Positions 11,120 to 23,800 of a DNA stretch of 64,000 nucleotides are shown in pieces (within the stretch, counting starts at the first letter, position 1; each line of letters opens with the position of its first letter). The notes under the pieces were generated by a model that was not told the DNA's origin, searched no databases, and saw only the letters and a list, made by a program, of their open reading frames with translations. Source of the DNA: Polytrichum commune (taxonomy: Eukaryota > Streptophyta > Polytrichopsida > Polytrichales > Polytrichaceae); assembly GCA_950295325.1 (NCBI GenBank), contig OX485803.1:10354001-10418000 (forward strand). Direction: 5' to 3'. The position numbers and the translations under genes were made by a program.

Positions 11120-11850
11120 CAATTTTCTAGATTTAGTGAAATACTAGTTTGCATGGATGAGCCTCAATGTACATTTCGAATCTCCAAAAATGAAAAGTGC
11201 TTTTATGGACAATTTTGCTACTCATTCCCTTGAGCATGTAACTTGGTAGTGGTGAATCATTTGGTTTTTCAACTTTACAAATAGAGCAATATTACTCTTG
11301 TTTTCTTACCACCTAATGTTTCAAGTTTGATACAACCCTTGGATCAGGGAATAATTGCTTCATTCAAACTTTCTTAGAAGCTTTTGGAATGGGTTGAACT
11401 TCTCTCTTAGTTTGATTTTTCTATTATTCTCTAAGACTCGAGGAAAATAATGCTTAATGTTAGGCATGTTGTTATGTGTAGCCCTCAAGTTTGGAGAAAT
11501 ATGAATCTTCAAATCGTATAAAACAATTGAAGGATGTCCAAGATTTTACCTACAAAATGGAGTGCCAATTTTGCAATGGATGATGAATGTCAAAAATTGA
11601 GGATGAAAGAAGCAACAAATGAAATGGCAAGTTTTATTTCCTCTTTGAATTTTAGAAGTGAAGAAATGCTTATTGAAGAATATGTGCAATTGGCAAGGGA
11701 GGACATTGTTGATTTAGAGTACAACATGCACGAGTTGGTGGATTTGGCATGGGGTGGAGAAGTCCATTTGTTGTAGATTTGAAACAAAAAGCCAATGAAG
11801 GGGAATGATGTGGATGCTCAATCGACACAAATAATTCAAGCTTCCTCAAG
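11120..11850 (+). pseudogene. pogo/Tigger-like (Tc1-mariner superfamily) DDE transposase remnant
   Basis: The + strand reads MDNFATHSLEHV (about 11200), where the family has its second catalytic Asp in a DNAPSH-type motif. It then reads LPPNVSSLIQPLDQGIIASF (about 11308-11370), the very characteristic CENP-B/Tigger signature. The C-terminal stretch runs through KILPTKWSANFAMDDECQKL to DIVDLEYNMHELVDLAWGGE (11534-11776). Stops and frame changes before 11534 show it is dead. Upstream helix-turn-helix and CENP-B domains were not found, so only the C-terminal half is present. These elements move by cut and paste and insert at TA. Confidence 0.75.
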
Positions 11851-14800
11851 TTTGTGAGTATGCCCAATTACTATCAAATTCTGTAGTGAAGCATTCTTTA
11901 AAGTTCTCAGTTTTAGATGTGATGATCATGAAATCTTTTTATGAATTAATTGAACAAGATGTTAATTTTCAACACCAACAAATAAATTAAAAAGACTAGA
12001 GACTCTTACTTCATAATGTGTGATAGGCGAAGATATCATCATGTGATTGCATTTTTGTTGACACCACATTGTGTGACGTTGTGAGTGTATTTCTTCAATA
12101 TTTTTTTTTCACACTTATGTATCTTCATTGTGTATGAAAAATGACATTTAAATTGAAATAGGCCATTTCTTGAAAAACCTCGATAGTATAACATTTGAGG
12201 CCTAATTGTCATATTGTTGAGAATACAATATTTTGATAATACAACACTTTTTTGCGCGACCAAACTTGACATATTAAATAGGGAGAACAATAATTTGGAA
12301 GCATCCTACTGTGGGAATTGGATCCAACTTTAAGGACAATGATTTCCGTTGCATGGGATTGACAATTATCTCATACGGTTTAGCACTTACAAATTTAAAT
12401 GATTGCCATTTCAATATTGCCATTTTTAATTGGAGTTTGAGATGCATTAGTTATAAGATGTCAAAGTGATCTTTCTCTTTCTTTGTAGGCTATCACACAT
12501 GCTCTTTTCATTTGTCACTATGAAATCTAGATTGGCATCTAGTTTTGAGTACATCATAATTAAATCTCACATGTTATTTGATATGTGTTGAGTAATTCAA
12601 CAAACCTTGCCATGCACCACTCAAATAGAAATGTTCGATAAAGAATAATGACCGAATAAGATCCACATGCCTTACCGCTACAAGGAAACATGGTTTAGCC
12701 TACATATACAAGACTCATGCGCAAGGGACACATTAAGGTAGACATGCCTAAACCGAACATATCGATGATATGGACACCTATAATTAAGTGGCACATGATT
12801 AGATACGAATCCAAGAACAACAATCAAAAGGACATGTGTTCAAAAGAGATTGGACCATGTGCTCAAAATATGTTTAGAAGCATTCTAGGTTCAAAAGTCA
12901 ACATGATCATAGAGACCTATATGACCACTTAATGAGCACAAGAACCTTCACTTTGACAATGAATAATATTCATATGAACTTTGATAACTGTGAGGCAAAT
13001 GGCTATGGGCACGATTTGAATTTGCTAATCATCTTGCATTGATTGCAATTTTCATATCCTCCAAGAAGTGGACGAAGAGAGAAAAGTGTCCAAATAAACA
13101 TGTCTATCATACCTTACGACTAGCTATTTGGGAACAAATGTGTCCCTTGTGAGCAATCCGTGCTTGACACAATAATTTGGCACTTACTAAGCTACGGAAC
13201 TCTGCACATCAACTTGCAACTTTGTCAAAGTCCAAGAAAAGTATTCTCATGAAATGTGTGTTCAGTTTCTTGATACAAGCAATCAATCATGGAGCCACCA
13301 ATCCTGACACAAATCACTTAAGTTACACGGGGCCCAAAATCTGATTAATTATTTGTTCCACAATTGTGAATATTCAACGACAATAAATATCATATTTATT
13401 GTCATTTGGAGTAGAAGGAGAATTCTGATTCACTTCTATCATTGCAAGCATATGAGTCAAGGGTGTAATCGACACTTTGACATCCAAAGTCTTTATTCTT
13501 GAATGTATTGTTGACCCCATGAACACAACTCATTAGCTTAGTAATGTTATGAAAATTCTGCACATCTACCACAATGATAGATATACATATTTATTCTAGC
13601 ACGATGTGATATGATTAGCGATGACTCATATGATGGTAGTGTATATATCACTACTTCATCCATTACAAATAGCACGGGCAATCAATATAGTGGACCACAT
13701 CAATAACAACATAATACTCTTTAGCATCATGGTGAGCATGCTCTATGGGACACGGAATTTCAACAAAGTGATGCATGTATCACTTTGGTTATGATATTTG
13801 ACAAGTTGTGAAATCAATTTTATGTGTTAAGTGTGATGCAATGCCCAAGACATGTGTATGGATCAACTTTAAATGAGAAAGGATTGATGATTGATGATAC
13901 TTGACACTACAGATCTACAATATGATATTCAGTGTCACCAATTCTAATCGTCTTAAACTCAATATTAATTGTAAACTGCGGTATAGTGTCACCAACACAA
14001 AATCTCAACCCAACATTATTTGTCATTCCTTGTAAAATTTTCAGGGGATTATGGATTTACAGTGCTGCAATTACCGCCACTTACCAAGTTATTTTTCATC
14101 CAAATTTCAATCATCTGTGACAATATTTCGTCACAAGTTGCTGACAAGAGAAGGTAGGGTTTTGGCCAATGGATGAACTCATCCATCATCCATGACAATG
14201 TTTGTAAACTTTTTCATAAGAAGTGTCACCCAAAAAGTTACCATAGTGACATTTAATACTACATGACACTAAATATCATATTCAGTGTCATTTGCGTAGG
14301 TGGTATCCAATCATAAAAAAGTACACATTTTCATAGAATGTGTTTAAGAATGTTATGAAATACCTCCAAATAATTAGAGTGAATAGTGGATAATAATGCC
14401 ACTTCAACAATATACAAGTGGCATGTGATGTCACGTGTCGCATGCCTTGGCAAAATTCATTTTAATGAAGGTGGGGTCATGACAAGTGGCATGGTGTGAT
14501 GTGCATTACATAGTGACAATGGAGGTGGCACAAAATATATGGACAAGGTATTTACATAAGTTGATTGATTTTCATTATACATCTCAAACACACAAATTGA
14601 TATCATATTTGACCAAATGTCTTCAAGTTAGTGTGATGCACAACAATGACAATGTGGTACCATATAATATATACACATCATTCCTTATATTGATTGGCTT
14701 TACAATACAATCTTTTGTGAGCACCAAATGTTCTATGCATTACATACATGTACATATCACATTTTCCATGGGGTAGTACTCTTTGTAAATCACTCATAGC

Positions 14801-15159
14801 ATGTGCATTCAAAAGGTAAAAAACAAACTCTTTGTATACATGTTGAACTTTAATTTCATATGTATTGTGTGTGTGTGTGTGTGTGTGTGTACACACATAG
14901 GAACATGAGTTTTTGAAAAATGGTCTTTAAAACTCACGATCATTCAAATAAATTTGCCCCAAATTACATATATTACAAGAGTCATTCAAGTATTTCTATC
15001 ACCTTAACTAATATTTTAGCATATTCATTAAAACTTATTAGAGGAGACTGTAGCCATTGGGAGGACTATTTGAATGTTATTCATGCTTGTCATACTTGTC
15101 ATAAACTATTACTAATGGTTCCAACACTTTTCTCTTGTGAATCTTTCAAATTTAATGCA
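11851..15159. other. Long non-coding, repeat-like AT-rich region
   Basis: No gene found. The phrase ACATGTGTTCAAAAGAGATT at 12833 recurs almost exactly at 15592, so 12640-12900 is related to the LTR-like debris that follows. Two imperfect palindromes of the form GACACT...AGTGTC occur at about 13907-13942 and 14265-14289. The rest is unassigned. Confidence 0.4.
14866..14890. repeat. (TG)n microsatellite
   Basis: An uninterrupted run of about a dozen TG/GT dinucleotides followed by ACACACA, giving a small potential hairpin. Confidence 0.9.
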
Positions 15160-16345
15160 TAAATAATTGGGGCTTTGTGCATACTCGGTCTTTTGAATTA
15201 GGGGGCATGTTTCATACCACTAGAAGTGAGTGTGTAAGAGCTTTCGAATGGTATATGACACGCCTTGTTTGATGGAGATATGAACTTGCTTCCGACCAAC
15301 ATTAGGGTCCGAATTGGATCTTTTTGAGCCCTTAACCCTTGATAAAGCCTTGAGTTTCCATGCGAGGTCCCTTCTAGAAGCTAGTTGAAAGGTTGTTTGG
15401 TCTATTGGCTCCAAGGACACTAAAACATTTGAACGTTTCCTACCTACCAACATCATGATCATCGACTGATTTAGAATTTCATTGGTCTTGACCCTAAGGT
15501 ACGGGGGTGTTATTTGATCACTTTTCTTATTGGGCACCTATCTTTGATTGGTGTTTGGTTAAGTGAGGATCAAGGAACAAACACCATAAAGACACATGTT
15601 CAAAAGAGATTGGACTAGTACATCTTCAGATTCTATAAATACTCCACACACAACAATTAACACATTCAAGAGGTCCACATGTGTATAAAGTCAAGTAATC
15701 AACAAACGTGCGCTTCAAATAACCATAACCAAATCAAGGAATCCCCGATTTACCCAAGTTTGGTTTTTGTAGATGTTTCATCATAGGTTTGCCAATGTGA
15801 CACAAATTTGAAGACATAAATATGATCAAAAGAAGATGGAGAACAAGAAAACAAACCGCACAACACCCACATACCTTAGTGGAAACCCATCCTTATTAAG
15901 GTCGAGGCATCCATAGTCGACCATGTCCATTTAACCGCTCACTAAGGTCATGTAATGCCAACATGGATGAGATATGTGTTTTTTAAATGAATGAAGTTAA
16001 GGTTTACATGGCAACGGCTTGTGATCGATTACCCTCATAAGAGTTTTGATAATGATTATCGTAGCCAAGCATTAGCATTTAGATGAGCGGTTATGGGTTA
16101 ACCTATAAATCAACTATGTGAAACCCTAATTTGACCACTTTCAAAATTTGTAGCAATTTCCATATTCATGGAAAAAAAATTGAATTTTGTTGGCATTCTC
16201 CTCACATAACATTATTCAGATCCATAACATTGTTCCGTGAGACTGACAACATTCCACATAATATTCCCCACATTCGAACTGAATGTAGAGTTTAGTTTGT
16301 TTCTCTTTGCAAGCGATATTACTCCTCCCTAAACAGATGCAAACT
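15160..16345. mobile_element. LTR-like retroelement remnant (copy A)
   Basis: The segment carries phrases usual in plant LTRs: GAGCTTTCGAATGGTATATG near 15238, AACCATAACCAAATCAAGG near 15721, and GAAGATGGAGAACAAGAAAAC near 15832. From about 15695 to 16345 it matches, in the same order, two pieces further right (33995-34190 and 35812-36215). No gag or pol was seen and no partner LTR was paired with it, so it looks like a broken, old fragment. Confidence 0.5.
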
Positions 16346-17813
16346 CTCTTTATCTTATCGGTTATAGATGCCTCCTGAACGCATAGTGTGACCTACTGAT
16401 AAGCCCAAGGTCACAAACAAGCGACGACGAAGAAGATGAAGAATCCGTCAACGCCGGCCACGGATCCGCCACGGCCGCGTTGCGGGTCCCGCGGCATCGG
16501 CAAGCCCGCGAAGTCTCCGTCGACCGATACATACCTAGCCTACTCTTGTCACAGTGTCGCCGATCAATTACCCAGCCAGCGGCCACCTCCGAGCCTCCTC
16601 AAAGCCGCGTCGGCGCTACGAAGCTTCAAATCAGCGTCCGCATCTTCTACCTTAAAAGAGTGTCATGGCATCATCGCATCAGTGGCCGCAACCAAGGCCT
16701 ATAGACTATAATGGTAGGTGGATGGCCGATAGACTAACTTATTATTGAGGTCCTAGGTAATCACTTTGGACTTAAAACTTGGGGGCTAGGTTGGTAGCGA
16801 CTCGTCATCACTGATCAGCCGCGCATGGCCCACCCCGCAAATCAATCCACCTCCCAATTACAAACCTCCCAACTCGCAAACCTCCGGGCCAGGTTCCAAT
16901 TTGAGGCGTCGCGCTGCCACAGTTCCGTTGCACACCATTCACCACCTCGGAGTCACGGGGTCAGTAATTAAGTGACTGTTGCGAAGTGATTCTTACTGTA
17001 CCAGCTGCCACCAAAATTGCCGCTGGTGAAGAATTGCTTAAATTAGATCGCCCAGGAGTAAACCTTTTCCCGTTCCGTGGCAGGCAGGTGGTGGTTCCTG
17101 CTCGCTCGCTGGTTGGCTGGCTGGTTGGCTTGCCACGAATAAGCGGGGCATGTCTGTCTGATTGATTTGATTGCAGATTAGGAGTTTGGTGTCTGGCCCG
17201 CCGAGAAGTTGCGAACGGCGAATGATTTAAGTTACTGCGGGTGGTTAGTCACCGATGATGAAATTGCAGGTGAACTGAGTGAGTGAGTCATCGGTGGGGG
17301 TGACGGACGGGATTCTCGTGAGGAGCTCGGCGATGATTGAGGAGATGGGTTGTTGTGATATTGGAACCCGATGGTATGCATGCTAGGAGGCTGTCAGTCC
17401 GATAGTTCGAGGTGTTGTTGCAGGCGGAGGTTGGAGATTGCTACCGAGTCGCTCGTCATGTACACAGTGGTGATGAATAACATGTTGCACTAATTGATTG
17501 CTTCAGCTGGGTCCGTGCAGCCACCTGGAGATAATAAAAGGCATTTTCGGTGAAACTTCGAATTGGGTGGAAAAATTATCCGAGATTCAGACTCGGGGAG
17601 GATTCAAGGGGGCTTGCACGGGGGAGCTAGGTCGGTCCGCTGGAGCGTGTGGAACAGTGTAAGTGTAGTGGCTCTTTAGTGGAGGTGACAAAAAGAGAGC
17701 TGGTGGCAAATATATCTCAGCTTGAGATTGGGATCGGCACGCACATTCCGGGGAGCTCGATCGAAATTCGACGAGATTCAAGTAGCACTGGTTCCCACTG
17801 GTCGGGGTTCAGG
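16346..17813. other. GC-rich 5' region and probable promoter of the subtilase gene
   Basis: From about 16430 the base composition rises sharply in G+C and CpG compared with the repeats on its left, as is common at plant promoters. Short open frames in it look like chance products of the GC content. A TATA-like AATAAAAG lies at 17533, about 280 bases before the chosen ATG. The 5' untranslated region probably lies within 17560-17813, but the transcription start cannot be fixed. Confidence 0.45.
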
Positions 17814-20800
17814 ATGGCGAGGAAGAAGGTGACAACCGGCGGAGGACATGTCACGGCGCACTGTATGAGGCGAATTCTTATGTGTAAATTAGCAACGGTG
17901 GTGTTGTTGGCGAGCCTGCAGATTGCGAATGGAGTGGCGATTCCAGAGGCTCACAAACTTTACATTGTCGCACTTCATGCGTGAGTAGCTAATTTGTTTT
18001 CCTTCCTTTTGAATCCCACGCTGTTGTCTCCGAACACTAGACTCACTGCTGTGTCAGGTCTGGGCAGGTGGAAGTTCGATGCAAATTATTCACCAAGGAA
18101 CACCAAGGAAATCATTGGTCAAATCGAATGAGCTGGGTCAAGTTGTGATGTAGTAACTTTCTTTTCGGCAATATTTAAAGTTCTGACAGATGGTCAATCA
18201 TTGCACTGATTGAGCTCGTTCCGTAGCTCCTGCATTGCCAGTCTAGATTTGAACGGAATGGATTAAATTGGAGCTAAGCTTTTACAGATACAATACCTTA
18301 GGTAGCATCATGTGCATCGTATCTGCAAGCTCTAAATTACCTCCAAATTCTTTGATCCTTGAGAAACCCCCCCGCCCGGGCGAGAAATTCAGTTTTTCTA
18401 GAAGTTTAGGTGTCATCGTTGACTTCTTGCTGGGGTTCGTATCGGAACTTGATTCGATAGCACTAGTACCCCTCTTTCATGCCAAAAAGATTGCTAGTGC
18501 CCATCTTTTTGCATCTTAAAAACATTTAGCTTAAGGGATACAAACAATAAGGGATCCATGTTATGACAAATGTGAAGCATTCCTCGGCTACATGGCTCAA
18601 GTGCAAGATTATAATTGTACAAGTACTCTAAAGGAGGATTCCTCTCGAAGAAAGCTGTGCTCTTATATGTATGCAGACACCTTCCATTTCTCAAGCATCT
18701 AAATTGTTGTGGTGATTAACCTACTTGATGGTTCTCTTCCGGTATCAAGCATCTAAATGTTGCGGTGACTGACCTACGGACTATGGGAAACTTTCCTCAC
18801 ATCGGTTAAACATGGAATAGCGCTTCCTCCCCGTGGGTGAAAGAATTGGGAATGAACCGATGACTAATAGGAAATTGTCTTTTCTATGTTTCTAGTGCAC
18901 CACCTAAAAAAAACCCATCTCACAGTAGGATCCCTATTTGTTTACCAAAGGTATTTAGGTCGTATATCTGAATATGAATTTTGTGATTATGTTGTGGGGT
19001 GCAGAAACCAACCGGTGACAACACTTGGATATGAGGCGGCGGATTTGAGCACGAAGCACGATTTGTTGTTGGAGTCGACCCTTGGGTTTTTCACCGGATA
19101 CATGAAAACCTATGATTACTCGCAGGTGATGGATGGGTTTGCCGTCAAGATGAGCTCTGACCAGGTGAGGCCTTGAACTCCATCTTTCTATCATACCTCG
19201 TTCTGGTCCTTAAATCTAATAAGATCTTCCTTCACATTGTTACTTAAGGACCGAGGACAGACTTAACTGCTGATGATTTTCAATTGTTCAGTTTGCAGGT
19301 TCTCATTGCAATTGCAGAGACCAACATATAATAACAAAACTCACACTTTGCCAATTCCTTGGTGCTGAAAATCCCTTATTGGTAGATGTAAAATAACTCT
19401 TGAAAAGACAAATAACCCTTGAATCAACTGAGTTTAGACACATACACACACCGGGGAAGGTTTTGGTGAATTCATAAAAAAGGCAACCTTTAGGTTTTAT
19501 ACCCTTCCAATCTCGCACGTTATCCACAACTCCCATAGGTGAGATAAACTACCGGGCCCATGCTGATACAATTTCTCCTATTTGGCAATTAATGGCTATT
19601 CAAGCGCCATTTAACTACGGGGACGAATCGCATTTCACATGTCAGTTTCATGACAGACCATGTAGTGAATTAGGTCATCATCCACAGATGCCGAGTTTGG
19701 TCTTTTATCATTGGTACTCGCTGCTACATCATTAGAAATAGTAGTAAGCTATGTAGGTGAATTAGAAGCACACATATCAATTTGTTACAACGCAAATTCA
19801 GCATCAAAGTTTTACGATAACAACTCAGATAGATATCATTTAAAATAAAAAAAGCACAGAGTACACAGGTTCAAAGCAATAGACACAGTGCTCGTGTGCA
19901 AGACTTTATTGCGAAGTTCCTGGGCACTATATCAGGTCATGCACTCTTCGGTTAACGCAGGAAAATTATGGTTGTCGAAGAATAGCCGAGGCTCGAGCCA
20001 TAAGAGGGGTTAGTACTAGAGTGGTTACTATCTGTAGCACCCGCAAGGGTCAGAATCTTTAGAACCAGGTTTGGAGCTGCTAAAACATTTGTAAGAAGCA
20101 CCCGCTGATACTTAATATAAGAATTTTTAAGACTAAAATTCTAAAGAATGATTTTAGATATTTTTCCCAGTGAAATATATTTTTAGGGAGTCTGGATGGT
20201 GGCCCCTGCTTTAAAAACATTGCTTCAAACTATATCTAAAAATGATGTAAGTGTAATTCCGTTCTGATTCAGCAACGTATGGCTTAAATGGATTCCTTTT
20301 AACGCCCTGCTATTACTAAGCATCTTGCTCTTCTTTGTGAAATGACAATTAATTATTCCATTTGAAGCATTAGAAGTGATTTGGAAATATCTGTTCCAGA
20401 GGGAGAGTTGTCCCCTGGGGGTTTAGTGGTAGATGACATGTAATTTCATGCAATTTGATTGATAGTTGTTGGTCAATGCTTTCCCAAATGTGTGCATTCC
20501 AGGGTAGGGGTACATGTAATGTTTCTTAGATGCCAATGGTCGAAAGAGTTTCCAGAAGAATTTTGCACAATACAAAAGTTATTGCTCTTAATTAGATACA
20601 TGTGTGGGATTTTGAAGGCAGCTTTACTACGCAACCTGCCACAAGTTCGGTTTGTGGAGGAGTCAAAGACAATGTATGCGACCACTACACATACATATGA
20701 CTATATGAACCTCCCAGGCGGGGCATGGAACAAATCAGGTGGCACAATGCATGCCGGGGAGGATGTAATTATTGGCATTGTGGACACTGGAATTTACCCG

Positions 20801-23800
20801 AACCATCCGAGCTTCGCAAACGAGTCATCCAACCCTTACTTTCCGCTCCCATCATTCCTTGGCACGTGTGACACTGATCCGGCTGTTCCAAATGGGTTTT
20901 GCAATGGGAAAATCATCGCCGCCCGACACTTTTTCCAGGGAGTCATCCTGGCGGGTGGAAATGCATCAGACCCGGACTTCAATTCGGCCTTGGATGGGGC
21001 AGGACATGGCACGTAAGTGACAATTTCTTTCTTTCCTGTCAATCCCTTCTCGTAGAAACTGTAGCTTTCTTCCTTTTATTGCTCTTGGCACAAATATTCA
21101 CAAAGTAGAACTCGACTCATTGGTACCTACGTGAGTTGACAAAAGGCTTGGACTTGCCATAGCTCACATAAGAAGGAAGAGGGAACCAAGAAAATGTGAT
21201 GTAAGCTGAATCTCAGACTTGGAGCTTCTCACATAATGGGGGAGAGACATCAAGACTTAACTGTTGACTTCCCCCTCTCATTACAATATTTTATGCCCTC
21301 GTCAAGTGGTGTTCCAACTTCTCTTTCTTGATAATGTATTAGGGTTACAATAATCCAAAATAGTCCCATTCTCTTTGCTCCCTATGGAACCATTCAATGT
21401 ACTTCAAATTGTGACTTAGATATTTGTAACAATATTTAATATCATGTCAATCCTAGTAGCTATCTGAACATTGACATCTTAGGTTAAGTTGTTCCGAAAG
21501 GTAGAGTGGGTCAACCTTAAGTTCAGGGCCATAGCATTCTTGGTTTATACAGCGTCTGTGGCATGATAATTGTTGTGCAACTTACATTTCAGATGAACCA
21601 GATTCAGCTTCTTCTGACATGAGCCATACATCGATGGCAATGTCTCTGGCAGCCATTGTGCAGGTATTTCTGCAGGCAATTACGGGGTGCCAGTCATTGT
21701 GAAGGGTGTCAATTATGGAAATGCTAGTGGTACTGCACCTCGAGCTCGGTCAGTCTCTTTTCCTCTCGATTCCCCTGTTTCTTCATCTATTCTGGGGCTC
21801 TGGAGAAAGCAATTCAGTATGCAAGTGGCATTTCTCATCCAAAATACTAAGGTTTTTGGTCTATATTTGTGCTTAATTCCAACGGTGTATTTGAGCATTC
21901 AAGCTTTGTTGGCCTTTGTTACTACAGGCTTGCAATCTACAAAGCGTTGGATTCGAAGGGCTCAGGTACAACTGCAGACATCATCATGGCCGTTGAGCAG
22001 GTTTTGCTCTTCTCCTTGCTATGAAGTGGATTTAATGGACAAATATGACACGAGTCACGAACTGCATATACTAATATTTCTATGTGAGGTGCAAACTTTC
22101 CTTATTCATACTTTTTGAGTGATTATTTAGTGAGGGAGAGGAGGTTCTAAGGTGGCCATTTTCTGAACTTGGCCACCCTGGGTTAGCTAGAAGACAAATT
22201 GCAGTTATTTGTTGCAGTATGTGAGATGGTTGCTAGGTGCTATGTTCAAGGCTTCTACCGAACTGGAGATTGTTTTGCTATCAAACAGAATAATGGAATT
22301 TGCAGAAGAGCCACATTTGGCAGCAACAATCTGAGCCTTTTCTGCTCTTGGGTGTGGCATGAATAAAATGCTCTGTAAAAGTCCCACTTGCCCAAGAGAT
22401 GCAGTGACGTAAGTCAGCCAATTCTGATGACCTATGACTAGGGCAGTTGCTCATTTAAAGGAAGGTCTTTGATGAACTTCATGCTGAAATCTTTGAGATA
22501 ACTAAGTTGTTGTGTTGGTGCAGGCTGTTGCAGACAAAGTGGACATTTTGAGCTTATCCATTGGCCCCTCGGAAGCCCCTGTTGGCAATATCACCTTCAC
22601 TGATAGTTTTGAACTCGCCCTTCTAGGAGCAGTGAAGCAAGGGGTTTTTGTTGTGCAAGCCGCTGGGAACAAGGGGCCAGGCGCCTCCACAATCACATCA
22701 TGGAGCCCATGGATCACGACAGTGGCTGCCTCCGCGACTGACAGAACCTACCCAGACTACTTGTACCTTGGAAACACCATGAATAACCTCACGGGCGCGG
22801 GGTTTGCTCGTAAGTCTTGTTCCTGGCAATTCAGTAGTAGTTAAATTTGATGTGCATACTGCATGACACTGTGAACAGTTAATTATTCTAGAGTGAATTA
22901 GCTGTTGCTGGGACCACACAAAACCAAGAAAGATAATTTTGAATATAAACTGCATATTCCATTGTAGACGGAGGAATCAGAACTGCTTGCAGTGGTTTAA
23001 TTACCTACTTGATTTCGTAGTTTGCTCATTCATTATAGTAATAGAACAGTGTCACAGGCAGCCGCCACACTGACTGGTGACCAAATGTCACAAAATACAG
23101 TCAGGTTTCATCCTTGTTGCGTGGGTGATGTGAATTCACCCATGCAACGGATTTTCATTTATGAATTACATATGTAATGGGGTGGGTTGTTGTTGTTCAA
23201 AGGTTCCCTGGACTTTGTCATCTCTGTGCAGTATCTATGAGAGACGTAGATGGCACTGGTGAAAGTGGTACATCTGCATTTATCCCAGATTATGGACCTA
23301 GATTTTGGACAGAGGTGAAGAACTTCAGGGCAACATGGGGTTGGATGTGGAATGTGCAGGTTGTTAGTGCTATTATTATATTTTATGTCTAGCGTGCTCA
23401 TGTATTGAGCAAAGTGGAACTCGTGGTGTTATTTCACCTGCTAGTGCCATTAGAGTATTTTATCTTGAGTGTGCATTGTGCATTGAACTGGAATTTGTGG
23501 TGTTATTACAGCCCAAACCCCAGGTGAATTGTTCTACCCAACAGTTTTTGCTAGCGATGCCGTCGTGGCAGGAGGTTTTGCTACCCCAGGCTTTGACTGT
23601 GCGGACCCAACCGTCCTGGACAAGAATGTGGTGAATGGGAAGATCTTGGTATGTACCTATGATGGGTATACCAGTGTGAGTGGATCCCTGTTGAACCTCT
23701 CAAGCATTGCTGGTCAAACATCCGGTGCTGTTGGAGTGGTGCTCCTATTTGCTTACGATTATCAGCCTACAACACCCAGCTTCTTCAACAGCTACCCAGT

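Noticed and set aside
16436-16711. Overlapping open frames of 60-90 codons as genes
   Set aside because: They lie in GC-rich sequence where stops are rare, in several frames at once, and have no motif. This is more likely the promoter side of the protease gene.
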